A stretch of 64,000 nucleotides of DNA from an uncultured Bacteroidales bacterium (GTDB lineage Bacteria; Bacteroidota; Bacteroidia; Bacteroidales; Porphyromonadaceae), in assembly GCA_902489445.1 (NCBI GenBank), contig CABTZX010000002.1, positions 1 to 64,000 of the forward strand, given 5' to 3'. Shown piece by piece: positions 17,276 through 25,230 of the stretch. Both the position numbers and the translations under genes were made by a program. The notes under the pieces were generated by a model. It worked only from the letters and a program-made list of their open reading frames with translations, was not told where the DNA came from and searched no databases. Position 1 is the first letter of the stretch. The number at the start of each line of letters is the position of its first letter.

Positions 17276-18643
17276 TCAGGCGGAAGGAGTGGCAGATTCC
17301 GAAGGCGGCAGGGTAACTTTGAGCTGCAGAATGCGGTACTTCTCAAGCGCAGTGATCTCAAAGGTGAATCCTTTGTAGGTAACGCGGTCGCCACGGCGGG
17401 GCATTTCCTGCCGAATTTCAAGGAATAAACCGCTCAACATATCGGCTTCGCGAGTCAAATCGGCAAAAAGCTCCGGATCCAAATTGAGCATGCGGCAGAA
17501 GTCGTTGACCGGCGTTTTGGCATCAAACAGATAGACGTTTTCGGCCAAACGTGTATAGGGAAGTTCCTCTTCGTCATATTCATCCGCAATATCGCCAACA
17601 ATCTCTTCAAGAATATCTTCCATGGTAACGAGTCCGGAAGTGCCTCCGTATTCGTCTACCACAATAGCAATATGGATACGTTTGGCGCGAAGTTCTTCAA
17701 GGAGATCGTCTATCTTTTTGTTTTCGGGAACAAAGTATGCTGGACGAATAAGCGACTGCCACTGAAATGAATCGACTTCCTGTATGTAGGGAATGCAATC
17801 TTTAATGTACAGGATTCCGCTGATATTGTCCTGAGATGAGCGGAAAACGGGGATGCGCGAATAGCCCGCATCGACAATAAAGTCCAGTACAGCGCGGAAA
17901 CCCCAAGCATAGTCAATGGTGGACATATCAATGCGCGGAATCATAATATCCTCCACTTTTTTGTCGTAAAACTTGACAATTTCCTCCATAATGCCGCTCT
18001 GATCGGTACCGCTCTCTACCGTTAGTTCTACAGCCTTTGAGAGGTCGTCAACGGAAATATCATATCTGTTTTTGCCTTTGTCCCTTTCGAAGCGTTTGCC
18101 AAGCTTAACAAGAGCGAGGGAAAGTTGGCTCAGAGCGTGGAAAAAGGGCTTCATAATCTGTGCCGAGAAGCGGCTAAAGGCGAGCGGCCTTCGAGTGGCA
18201 TACACCTTAGGGATAATCTCCCCGAAAAGGAGCAATAGGAGCGTTAATCCGATTGTTTGTACCACAAAGCTAAGCGTGGTGGAGTCACCAAAGTCTACAA
18301 GCTGATTAAGTGCGTAATTGCTTAGGAGCACAATGGCAATATTTACCGTGTTGTTGCCGATCAGTATGGTAGCCAGGAGCTGTTCGGAGTGCTCCAAAAG
18401 TGCCAGTAGAGTGCGGTCTGTTTTGGAATTACTATTGCGAATGGCATCTATATCCTGCGGATTCAGGGAAAAAAAAGCACATTCGGAAGAGGACATATAT
18501 CCCGAAAGCAACAAAAGAAGCAGGACAACGGCAATAGCCACGCCCGTTTGCCACGAAAAGGGATTTACGGTAACTCCGGCGAACAAGTTATTCCAGCCGT
18601 TGGTTACAGAGAGTAAAAAGGGAATGTTGCCCGAAAGCATCAA
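17276..18643 (-). CDS. gldE: Gliding motility-associated protein GldE / CNNM-CBS-CorC protein, 455 aa
   Basis: Membrane protein with an N-terminal CNNM/DUF21 domain of about four helices (residues 30-180), a pair of CBS domains (about 205-335, including VEDIMIPRIDMSTIDY and VVDEYGGTSGLVTMEDILEEIVGD) and a CorC/HlyC C-terminal domain (about 350-440). The family includes magnesium/cobalt efflux proteins. In Bacteroidetes the copy next to ssb is called GldE and is tied to gliding or type IX secretion. The usual partner gldD is not seen here; a PPTase follows directly. It starts 15 bases after ssb. Confidence 0.9.
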   Translation of the reverse strand: MMLSGNIPFLLSVTNGWNNLFAGVTVNPFSWQTGVAIAVVLLLLLLSGYMSSSECAFFSLNPQDIDAIRNSNSKTDRTLLALLEHSEQLLATILIGNNTVNIAIVLLSNYALNQLVDFGDSTTLSFVVQTIGLTLLLLLFGEIIPKVYATRRPLAFSRFSAQIMKPFFHALSQLSLALVKLGKRFERDKGKNRYDISVDDLSKAVELTVESGTDQSGIMEEIVKFYDKKVEDIMIPRIDMSTIDYAWGFRAVLDFIVDAGYSRIPVFRSSQDNISGILYIKDCIPYIQEVDSFQWQSLIRPAYFVPENKKIDDLLEELRAKRIHIAIVVDEYGGTSGLVTMEDILEEIVGDIADEYDEEELPYTRLAENVYLFDAKTPVNDFCRMLNLDPELFADLTREADMLSGLFLEIRQEMPRRGDRVTYKGFTFEITALEKYRILQLKVTLPPSESATPSA

Positions 18644-18658
18644 AACGGCACTTACTGT

Positions 18659-19036
18659 TTAATCGTGAGGACGATTATCGCCACCGGTCGCATCGGAGCG
18701 TTCTGGCAGATCAAGGTATTCAATTCGTTCCGCCACAACCTCGGTAATGGTTACTTGCAGATTGTTTTTATCCTTGAATTGACGGGTGGAAAGCCTACCT
18801 TCAATAAATAAACGACTTCCTTTATGAACACGTTCGCTTGCGGTTATGGCAGCCTCACCAAAAACAACAATGCGGTGCCAATCGGTCTGTTCGGTGGGAG
18901 TGCCGCCTTTCTGACGATAAAAGGTGCGGTGCGTAGCGAGTGAAAATTGGGTATACGCCTGCTTATCGTTGTAATAGCGTATTTCGGCATCCTTACCGGC
19001 ATATCCCATTAGGATGACTTTATTAATTGAGGACAT
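18659..19036 (-). CDS. ssb: Single-stranded DNA-binding protein, 125 aa
   Basis: OB-fold protein that coats single-stranded DNA. The N-terminus NKVILMGYAGKDAEIRY, FSLATHRTF, TDWHRIVVFG and GSRLFIEGRL are typical of bacterial SSB. It is short: the C-terminal tail is brief and ends GGDNRPHD rather than the DDDIPF-type acidic tip that recruits partners, so partner binding may be weak or another SSB may serve replication. First gene of the ssb-gldE-PPTase operon. Confidence 0.93.
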   Translation of the reverse strand: MSSINKVILMGYAGKDAEIRYYNDKQAYTQFSLATHRTFYRQKGGTPTEQTDWHRIVVFGEAAITASERVHKGSRLFIEGRLSTRQFKDKNNLQVTITEVVAERIEYLDLPERSDATGGDNRPHD

Positions 19037-19061
19037 TATAATACTACCTATTCTTTCGCAA

Positions 19062-19069
19062 CAAAGTTA
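19062..19069 (-). promoter_or_regulatory. -7 box for ssb-gldE operon
   Basis: On the reverse strand TAACTTTG matches TAnnTTTG and ends 25 bases before the ssb ATG (19036). The -33 region on the same strand is GTTTC, a partial match. Confidence 0.55.
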
Positions 19070-19090
19070 GTACTTTCGGTTGAAACAGGG

Positions 19091-19741
19091 CTATTTAATG
19101 CGTATAAGCGTTATTCCGTCCCGAACGGGAAGAAGGGAACACTGCACGCGCGGATCAGCGGCTACAAGACGGTTAAAAGCATCTATTCCGGTAGTTTGAG
19201 CATCAAGCGGCATCGGATTTTGGAGAATTTTGCCGCTCCAGAGGGTATTATCGGCAATGATAAGCGCACCGGATGGCAAAAAAGGTAGGATAAGTTGGTA
19301 ATAATCAACGTATTGACGTTTATCGGCATCTAAGTAGACGAGGTCAAAAGTCTCTTTTTGTAGTAGAGAAGGAAGCAGTTCGAGCGCATTACCTATGTGC
19401 AGTTTGATCTGTTCGCTATAGGGAGAACGGGAAAAATTGTGTTGAATCAGCTCTTCCAGTTCATCATTTTGTTCTAAAGTGTGCACTAAAGCTTCCTTTT
19501 TTTGTAGTCCTTCTGCCAAACAGAGAGCTGAGTAGCCACAATAAGTGCCTATTTCCAATACACGCAATGGGTTGGCTAACGCGGTAATTAGGGTTAAAAG
19601 GCGCCCTTCGTAGGCACCAACCAACATTTGGGGCTGTACCAAACGTAAGTGCGCTTCACGCCGGATTTGGTATAGATATTCCGGTTCCGGCTCACTCATC
19701 AGTTCGATGTAGCTCAATACAGGCTCGGAAAGAAAACTCAT
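19091..19741 (-). CDS. SAM-dependent O-methyltransferase (caffeoyl-CoA OMT-like), 216 aa
   Basis: Class I methyltransferase of the catechol/caffeoyl-CoA O-methyltransferase family (Methyltransf_3). Motif I is VLEIGTYCGYSALCLA with the SAM-binding glycines. Metal-site residues are suggested by DLVYLDADKRQYVDYY and the IIADNTLWSG motif. Bacterial homologues of unknown substrate are common, and some act on tRNA (TrmR) or small phenols. It lies 19 bases after aroQ in the same direction, so the two are probably co-transcribed. The substrate cannot be told from sequence. Confidence 0.87.
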   Translation of the reverse strand: MSFLSEPVLSYIELMSEPEPEYLYQIRREAHLRLVQPQMLVGAYEGRLLTLITALANPLRVLEIGTYCGYSALCLAEGLQKKEALVHTLEQNDELEELIQHNFSRSPYSEQIKLHIGNALELLPSLLQKETFDLVYLDADKRQYVDYYQLILPFLPSGALIIADNTLWSGKILQNPMPLDAQTTGIDAFNRLVAADPRVQCSLLPVRDGITLIRIK

Positions 19742-19760
19742 AGAGATAACTACGCGGCTT

Positions 19761-20192
19761 TTAGTCCGTTAGCATTTGCTGTAACGCATATAGTGCAACA
19801 CGGTAACTTTCTACTCCAAATCCGCAAATAACGCCTTTGCAGTAGGGCGCCGTTAGTGATTGGTGGCGAAAAGATTCACGAGCAAAAAGGTTAGTGAGGT
19901 GAACTTCGAGAATGGGAACCTTTGTAGCGCGTATAGCATCGGCTATGGCAATAGAGGTGTGTGCGTAAGCCCCTGGATTGAGAATAATGCCATCAACCGA
20001 AGTTGCCGCTTCGATAAAGTCAATAATTTCCCCTTCCGAGTTGGAATAGCGGATTTGTACCGAAAAGGGTACGGAGGCGGCAAGCTGTTCAAGATATTCC
20101 GTTAGGCAAACGGATCCGTAGATTTCGGGCTCCCGAGTGCCTATTTGCTTTAAATTGGGCCCGTTAATGATGAGAATGTTGCTGATTGGCAT
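19761..20192 (-). CDS. aroQ: Type II 3-dehydroquinate dehydratase, 143 aa
   Basis: Third step of the shikimate pathway, dehydrating 3-dehydroquinate. Type II motifs are clear: INGPNLKQIGTREPEIYGS at the N-terminus (lid loop with catalytic Arg and Tyr), NSEGEIIDFI, NPGAYAHTSIAIADAI and EVHLTNLFARESFRH with the catalytic His. The usual NLNLLG is NLKQIG here. The ATG at 20192 was preferred to a TTG at 20216, which would lie at the -7 box. It is transcribed away from xerD, from an overlapping promoter pair. Confidence 0.94.
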   Translation of the reverse strand: MPISNILIINGPNLKQIGTREPEIYGSVCLTEYLEQLAASVPFSVQIRYSNSEGEIIDFIEAATSVDGIILNPGAYAHTSIAIADAIRATKVPILEVHLTNLFARESFRHQSLTAPYCKGVICGFGVESYRVALYALQQMLTD

Positions 20193-20202
20193 TGTTTTCG
20201 CG

Positions 20203-20221
20203 TATCTTTGCGACAAAGATA
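20203..20221. promoter_or_regulatory. Face-to-face -7 boxes of xerD and aroQ in one palindrome
   Basis: TATCTTTG (20203-20210, forward, for xerD) and its inverse CAAAGATA (20214-20221, reverse TATCTTTG, for aroQ) are separated by CGA, making a perfect 19-bp inverted repeat. The forward box has TTG at 20179-20181, 21 bases upstream. Predicted start sites would fall inside the opposing box, so the two polymerases cannot bind at once and the 5' ends overlap. Confidence 0.75.
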
Positions 20222-20237
20222 GTATATTCGTAAGAGA

Positions 20238-21134
20238 ATGACGGAAGAGAATTCTTTGCTGTTGGAGGCGTATCGTCGCTATCTTCGATTAGAGTTGAAC
20301 CTAACCGGGAATAGCGTTGAGGCCTATCTTACTGATGCTACCAAATTGATAGACTATACAGAAGACGAAAATCTTACGTGGCAGCAGTTGGATTATCCTG
20401 TTCTTCAGAAGTTTGTAGCACGTTTGTACGATGTGGGTATATCGGCTCGTTCCGTGGCTCGTATTATCTCCGGGGTACGAAGTTTCTTTCGGTTTCTACT
20501 GGTAGAAGGCTATATTGAAAGCGATCCTTCAGAGCTATTAGAAGCTCCAAAGATAGGGGTTCATTTGCCGGAAGTGCTTACTGTTGAGGAAATAGATGCT
20601 ATTTTGGATGCTGTAGATATGGATTCGCCGGAAGGACCGCGCAATGCGGCTATGATCGAGTTGCTATACAGTTGCGGGTTACGAGTTTCCGAACTCACTT
20701 CTCTACGGCTTTCCGATATTTTTCCCGATGATGGCTATCTGCGCGTATACGGCAAAGGGCGCAAAGAACGGCTGGTTCCTATGAGTCAATCTGCAATACG
20801 TGCCATCGAAATATACCTCGCCACTCGCACTGTGGAACCGAAAAAAGGGGAAGAGGTATATCTCTTTTTGTCAAAGAGAGGTAAGGCTATCTCGCGAATA
20901 ACCGTTTTTACCATAGTAAAAGCACTTGCGGAGAAAGCGGATATACAAAAGAGTATCAGCCCGCATACGTTTCGGCATAGTTTTGCTACCCATCTTTTGG
21001 AGGGAGGCGCTCACCTTGAGGCAATTAGACTAATGTTGGGTCATGCCGATATATCTACCACTTCTATCTATACACATATTGATCGAAGTCACTTGCGAGA
21101 GCAGATTTTGAAATATCATCCGCGCAATCGGTAA
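20238..21134 (+). CDS. xerD: Site-specific tyrosine recombinase XerD, 298 aa
   Basis: Resolves chromosome dimers at dif with XerC under FtsK control. The N-terminal SAM-like core-binding domain covers about residues 5-90. The catalytic set is present: Arg149 in CGLRVSEL, Lys in YGKGRKERLVP, HTFRHSFATH with His-x-x-Arg, LGHADISTT, and nucleophile Tyr278. The length fits XerD, not an integron or phage integrase, and no attachment sites are seen. Its last 19 bases overlap the end of the convergent lpxB gene. Confidence 0.94.
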   Translation: MTEENSLLLEAYRRYLRLELNLTGNSVEAYLTDATKLIDYTEDENLTWQQLDYPVLQKFVARLYDVGISARSVARIISGVRSFFRFLLVEGYIESDPSELLEAPKIGVHLPEVLTVEEIDAILDAVDMDSPEGPRNAAMIELLYSCGLRVSELTSLRLSDIFPDDGYLRVYGKGRKERLVPMSQSAIRAIEIYLATRTVEPKKGEEVYLFLSKRGKAISRITVFTIVKALAEKADIQKSISPHTFRHSFATHLLEGGAHLEAIRLMLGHADISTTSIYTHIDRSHLREQILKYHPRNR

Positions 21135-22237
21135 CAAAAGATACACTTAGCGGCTTCGGAGGAAGCTTGTTTTGTGCCGAGTGCACGATAAACTTCGTTA
21201 TAACCATCTATAAGTGCACGTTCAGCGGACGGCTGCAACAGTTTGTCTAATTCGGAGGTAATGCGTTGTACGGATGCATCGGCGGCAAGTAATTCGGCTA
21301 CCACTTTACGCCCGGCAATAAGGTTTACCAGTGAAAAGTATGGGATGTGCATTAAAATCCGAAATAGGATGTTTACAATACGTAATCCGTTTAAGCGATA
21401 CACAACTACTTGAGGCGTGCCGATTAGAGCTGTTTCCAGCGTTGCGGTGCCCGAGGTAACCAAAGCGGCACGTGCCTTAGCTAAAAGAGAGTAGGTACTA
21501 TCACGAACAATTGTAATATTTTTCTCCAAAAAGGGATAGTAAAAGTTATCCTCAATACCGGGAGCTGCAGCAATAGTAAAGTGATAGGAGGGAAAACTGT
21601 TCGCCACGCGAACCATTTGCTGTAGATTATTCCGTATTTCCTGACGTCGGCTACCGGGAAGAAGCGCAATCAGTTCTTTGTGATCCATTCCTCTTATCGG
21701 ATCCCGGCTATTTAGATATTCGGGAAGCAGCTCCTCCCGTGTTGGATTTCCTACGTAACAGCAGGGAACCGAACGGGATCGGAAGTAATTTTCCTCAAAT
21801 GGAAGTATGGAAAGAACCAGATGACAATACTTCCGGATCTTTCTAATTCGCTTCGATTGCCATGCCCAAACTTTGGGCGCAATGTAATAGAAACGTTTCG
21901 TTTGGGGCAGTTTCTTTGTAGCAAAGGGAAGTATATAGCGTAAATTGAATCCGGACGAATCCACCACTATAAGGCAGTCCGGAGCAAAATGAAGCATCTG
22001 TTGCTGTACTTGTCGGGCTGCCTTCCGTATAGTGCCATAGTGCTTCAGTACGGAGAGGAAGCCCATATAGGCAATCGCACTATAGTGCAGCACTGGTTTA
22101 CATGCTGCAGCCTTTTCCATAGCCGCACCTCCCATAAAGGCAAACACGGCATCAGGATCCACTTTGCGTAGTGATTTAATCAGCTCCCCGGCGTGTAAGT
22201 CGCCGGAAGCCTCACCGGCGACTAAGAAATAGCGCAT
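21116..22237 (-). CDS. lpxB: Lipid-A-disaccharide synthase, 373 aa
   Basis: Glycosyltransferase (GT19) that joins UDP-2,3-diacylglucosamine to lipid X, forming the lipid A disaccharide backbone at the inner membrane. Visible motifs: VAGEASGDLHAGELI at the N-terminus, GGAAMEKA, IVVDSSGFNLRY, YIAPKVWAWQSKRIRKI, ALLPGSRRQEI and TSGTATLETALIGTPQVVVYR. Length is standard. Last gene of the glyS-FKBP-surE-lpxB reverse operon; its 3' end overlaps xerD tail to tail. lpxA is at 62505. Confidence 0.96.
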   Translation of the reverse strand: MRYFLVAGEASGDLHAGELIKSLRKVDPDAVFAFMGGAAMEKAAACKPVLHYSAIAYMGFLSVLKHYGTIRKAARQVQQQMLHFAPDCLIVVDSSGFNLRYILPFATKKLPQTKRFYYIAPKVWAWQSKRIRKIRKYCHLVLSILPFEENYFRSRSVPCCYVGNPTREELLPEYLNSRDPIRGMDHKELIALLPGSRRQEIRNNLQQMVRVANSFPSYHFTIAAAPGIEDNFYYPFLEKNITIVRDSTYSLLAKARAALVTSGTATLETALIGTPQVVVYRLNGLRIVNILFRILMHIPYFSLVNLIAGRKVVAELLAADASVQRITSELDKLLQPSAERALIDGYNEVYRALGTKQASSEAAKCIFCYRLRG

Positions 22238-22256
22238 CTACAAACTATCTGTTAGA

Positions 22257-23042
22257 TTAGAATTGCGGGGCAATGTGCTCCATGTTTTTTCTTAACTCGT
22301 TCAGATATCCGTGGTTCGTTAGGTCAATTTGTATGGGAGTAAGCGTGGCAAATCCGTCTTGAAGAAAGTCCAAATCCGTTGCTTCGTCCTCTACCGTTTT
22401 GACCTGGTGGCCCACCATCCAATACACTTTTTTGCCGCGTCCGTTTTCACTTTGGGAGTATTCGTTGACAAATTTTCCCACGGCTTGCTTGCATACCTTT
22501 AGTCCTTTCGGTTCTTCCTTGGGTAAATTCAGGCTGAGCATGGTATGCAACGGGGTATGACTGTGCAACATTTGTTCCGCAATAGCATGTGCGTAGCCGG
22601 CAGCAAAGCGCATATTCGCGTCTTCTCCATGATCATTGACGGAAACCGCTAGTGCAGGTATTCCGGCAATTGTAGCTTCTAAAGCTGCCCCAATAGTGCC
22701 GCTGTAAAGGACACAAACACCATCGTTGCGCCCGTGATTGATACCGGTTACCACCAAATCGGGTAGTTTTTCGCTAAACAGTACGTTTAAAGCCAGCTTA
22801 ATGCAGTCCGCGGGTGTACCGGTAGTACTGTAAAGCGAGAAATTTTGTCCCTCATTCACCTGTTTTATGGTAAGTGGAACGAGTGATGTAATTGATGAGG
22901 AGGCGCCACTGCGCGGTCCGTCCGGAGCAACTGCGGTAACAATGCCCAAAGGCGATAACGCTTCAATCAGCGCCGCTAAGCCCGGTGCGTGAATGCCGTC
23001 ATCGTTGGATACTAAAATGTGAGGTAGGTTTGGTTGATTCAT
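22257..23042 (-). CDS. surE: 5'/3'-nucleotidase SurE, 261 aa
   Basis: Metal-dependent nucleoside monophosphatase. The metal-binding N-terminus ILVSNDDGIHAPGL, the APDGPRSGASSSIT loop, CIKLALN and VVTGINHGRNDG are hallmark SurE motifs, and length is standard. It starts 7 bases after the FKBP lipoprotein gene and ends 19 bases before lpxB, so it is within one operon. Confidence 0.95.
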   Translation of the reverse strand: MNQPNLPHILVSNDDGIHAPGLAALIEALSPLGIVTAVAPDGPRSGASSSITSLVPLTIKQVNEGQNFSLYSTTGTPADCIKLALNVLFSEKLPDLVVTGINHGRNDGVCVLYSGTIGAALEATIAGIPALAVSVNDHGEDANMRFAAGYAHAIAEQMLHSHTPLHTMLSLNLPKEEPKGLKVCKQAVGKFVNEYSQSENGRGKKVYWMVGHQVKTVEDEATDLDFLQDGFATLTPIQIDLTNHGYLNELRKNMEHIAPQF

Positions 23043-23049
23043 ATAGTAT

Positions 23050-23577
23050 TTATAATGCGGATTCGGGGATAATGCTATCCAGCTTTAGGTGATACCGCAA
23101 TGCGGAATAGGCTCTTACCGAGTTGGTTGCCTTGGATCCATACCCTAAATACCAGGGTATAATAACTTCGGTTTCATCCCCTACAACCATATTTTGCAAT
23201 GCAATGCGTAAGCCCAGCACGCAATTATTATCCGCACCTTCACGATTGAGCGGTACGGTAGCAGGTTTTTCGCTATCGAAATTACCATCAATTTGAGCTT
23301 TGTTCCCCGCTAAATAGGCGTAGGAATAGTGCAGTTCTACACGAGATGTTTCGATAGGGTTCGTTGTTCCTTTACCATGCGTTATGTAACGCATATATAC
23401 AAATGCCGTAGAGCCGTCAACCGTAACGGTTTTAAAGTCGGAGTTGGAGGCAAAATCGGCAAATGCCTTTTCGTTTTCCCTACGCCATTCTTCTGTAGGA
23501 TTATACCGTTCTTGGCAGGAGGTGAGCCCGCAAAGGCACCATACAGCGGCAATTATTATGGATAAATATGCTTTCAT
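23050..23577 (-). CDS. FKBP-type peptidyl-prolyl isomerase lipoprotein, 175 aa
   Basis: A lipobox Leu-Thr-Ser-Cys at Cys21 predicts a lipoprotein. The second half has FKBP character (VELHYSYAYLAGN, IDGNFDSEKPATVPL, GLRIALQNMVVGDETEVIIPWYLGYG, ending LRYHLKLDSI). Such lipoproteins, including GldI-like ones, act as envelope folding catalysts or chaperones. Some active-site aromatic positions differ from classical FKBP, so isomerase activity is not certain. It overlaps glyS by 4 bases (ATGA). Confidence 0.83.
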   Translation of the reverse strand: MKAYLSIIIAAVWCLCGLTSCQERYNPTEEWRRENEKAFADFASNSDFKTVTVDGSTAFVYMRYITHGKGTTNPIETSRVELHYSYAYLAGNKAQIDGNFDSEKPATVPLNREGADNNCVLGLRIALQNMVVGDETEVIIPWYLGYGSKATNSVRAYSALRYHLKLDSIIPESAL

Positions 23578-25121
23578 TCTGCTATAGATTTCAGTAGGTT
23601 GGTCAGATCCGTCCGTTCTCCGATTACATTTACAAGGTTGCTAATGGGAATGCGTTCTTGTGCCATTGTGTCACGGTCACGGATGGTTACTGTGTCATCT
23701 TCAAGAGTTTGATGGTCAATTGTAATGCAGTAGGGCGTACCGATGGCATCTTGTCGGCGATAACGTTTCCCAATAGAGTCCTTTTCGTCGTATTGACAAG
23801 CAAAATTAAAACGAAGTTGTTCCGCTACGCTACGAGCCTTTTCGTCCAACCCATCCTTCCGGACTAAAGGAAGAACAGCCAATTTAACCGGAGCTAACGC
23901 CGGATGTAGTTTCAGCACTACACGAGTTTCACCGTTTTCTGTGGTTTCTTCGCAGTAAGCACCACACATAACGCTGAGGAATAGACGGTCTACACCGATT
24001 GAGGTTTCCACTACATAAGGTATATAGCTTTCGTTAGTTTGAGGGTCAAAGTAGCGCATCTTCTTACCGGAGAACTCTTCGTGCCGCGATAAATCATAGT
24101 TCGTGCGGCTGTGAATACCTTCAACTTCCTTAAACCCGAAAGGCATTTTATACTCAATATCGGTAGCCGCGTTGGCGTAATGGGCAAGTTTTTCGTGGTC
24201 GTGGTAGCGATAGCACTCGTCGCCAAGCCCAATCGCTTTATGCCATTTCATACGCAAAGCTTTCCAGTATTCAAACCATTTTAGCTCCTCACCGGGGGTA
24301 ACAAAGAACTGCATCTCCATCTGTTCAAATTCACGCATCCGGAAGATGAATTGCCTTGCCACTATTTCGTTGCGGAACGCTTTCCCCACTTGTGCTATAC
24401 CAAAGGGCAACTTCATGCGTCCGGTCTTCTGAACGTTCAGGAAGTTTACAAAGATACCTTGCGCTGTTTCCGGGCGCAAATAGACGCGCATGCTCCCTTC
24501 TGACGTGGAACCCATCTCGGTTGAAAACATCAAATTGAATTGACGAACATCAGTCCAATTGCATGTTCCCGAAATTGGGCAGACAATCTTCTTTTCAATA
24601 ATCAGCTCCCTGAGCCGTTTCAGATCGTTTTGTTCCAGAGCTGTTGTGTAGTCTTGGTGAAGCTTTTCAAGCTCCTCAAGATATCCTTTTACTCTCGGGT
24701 TAGTTTCCCTATATAGCTTTTCATCAAAATCGTCTCCAAAGCGTTTGCGTGCTTTGGCTACTTCCTTGTCGGCTTTGTCTTCTAATTTAGCCATATACTC
24801 TTCAAGAAGTACGTCCGCACGATACCGTTTTTTCGAGTCTTTATTATCAATGAGCGGATCGTTGAAAGCATCTACGTGCCCGGAAGCCTGCCAAATTTTG
24901 GGATGCATAAAGATGGCACTGTCCAAACCTACGATATTATCGTGGAGTAGGGTCATACTTTTCCACCAATATTGCTTGAGGTTATTCTTTAGCTCTACGC
25001 CGTATTGTCCGTAATCGTAAACGGCAGCCAATCCGTCATATATCTCTGAAGAGGGGAATACGAAGCCGTATTCCTTGCAATGTGATACTATTTTCTTGAA
25101 GAGTTCTTCTTGTTGTGCCAT
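23574..25121 (-). CDS. glyS: Glycyl-tRNA synthetase, single-chain class II, 515 aa
   Basis: Charges tRNA-Gly. It is the alpha2 dimeric type, not the GlyQ/GlyS tetramer. Class II motifs: an N-terminal FPSSEIYDGLAAVYDYGQYG, motif 2 with FRNEIVARQFIFRMREFEQMEMQ, motif 3 with ETSIGVDRLFL, and a C-terminal anticodon-binding domain (about 400-510, RRQDAIGTPYCITID). First gene of the operon with the FKBP lipoprotein, surE and lpxB. Confidence 0.96.
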   Translation of the reverse strand: MAQQEELFKKIVSHCKEYGFVFPSSEIYDGLAAVYDYGQYGVELKNNLKQYWWKSMTLLHDNIVGLDSAIFMHPKIWQASGHVDAFNDPLIDNKDSKKRYRADVLLEEYMAKLEDKADKEVAKARKRFGDDFDEKLYRETNPRVKGYLEELEKLHQDYTTALEQNDLKRLRELIIEKKIVCPISGTCNWTDVRQFNLMFSTEMGSTSEGSMRVYLRPETAQGIFVNFLNVQKTGRMKLPFGIAQVGKAFRNEIVARQFIFRMREFEQMEMQFFVTPGEELKWFEYWKALRMKWHKAIGLGDECYRYHDHEKLAHYANAATDIEYKMPFGFKEVEGIHSRTNYDLSRHEEFSGKKMRYFDPQTNESYIPYVVETSIGVDRLFLSVMCGAYCEETTENGETRVVLKLHPALAPVKLAVLPLVRKDGLDEKARSVAEQLRFNFACQYDEKDSIGKRYRRQDAIGTPYCITIDHQTLEDDTVTIRDRDTMAQERIPISNLVNVIGERTDLTNLLKSIAE

Positions 25122-25192
25122 AATCTATGTACTCCTTATGCTATTGCCTTTAGGAACATACATCCCAAACGGCATAGCGGTATGTGTCGTTG

Positions 25193-25200
25193 CAAAAGTA
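25193..25200 (-). promoter_or_regulatory. -7 box for glyS operon
   Basis: Reverse-strand TACTTTTG matches TAnnTTTG, 71 bases before the glyS ATG, in the gap after dnaA. No clear -33 element. Confidence 0.45.
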
Positions 25201-25230
25201 GTCAATTCGGAGGAGAAAGCGGAAATATGC

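Noticed and set aside
20238..21134. xerD as a mobile-element integrase
   Set aside because: Length and motifs fit housekeeping XerD, and no attachment repeats, cargo or element ends flank it.
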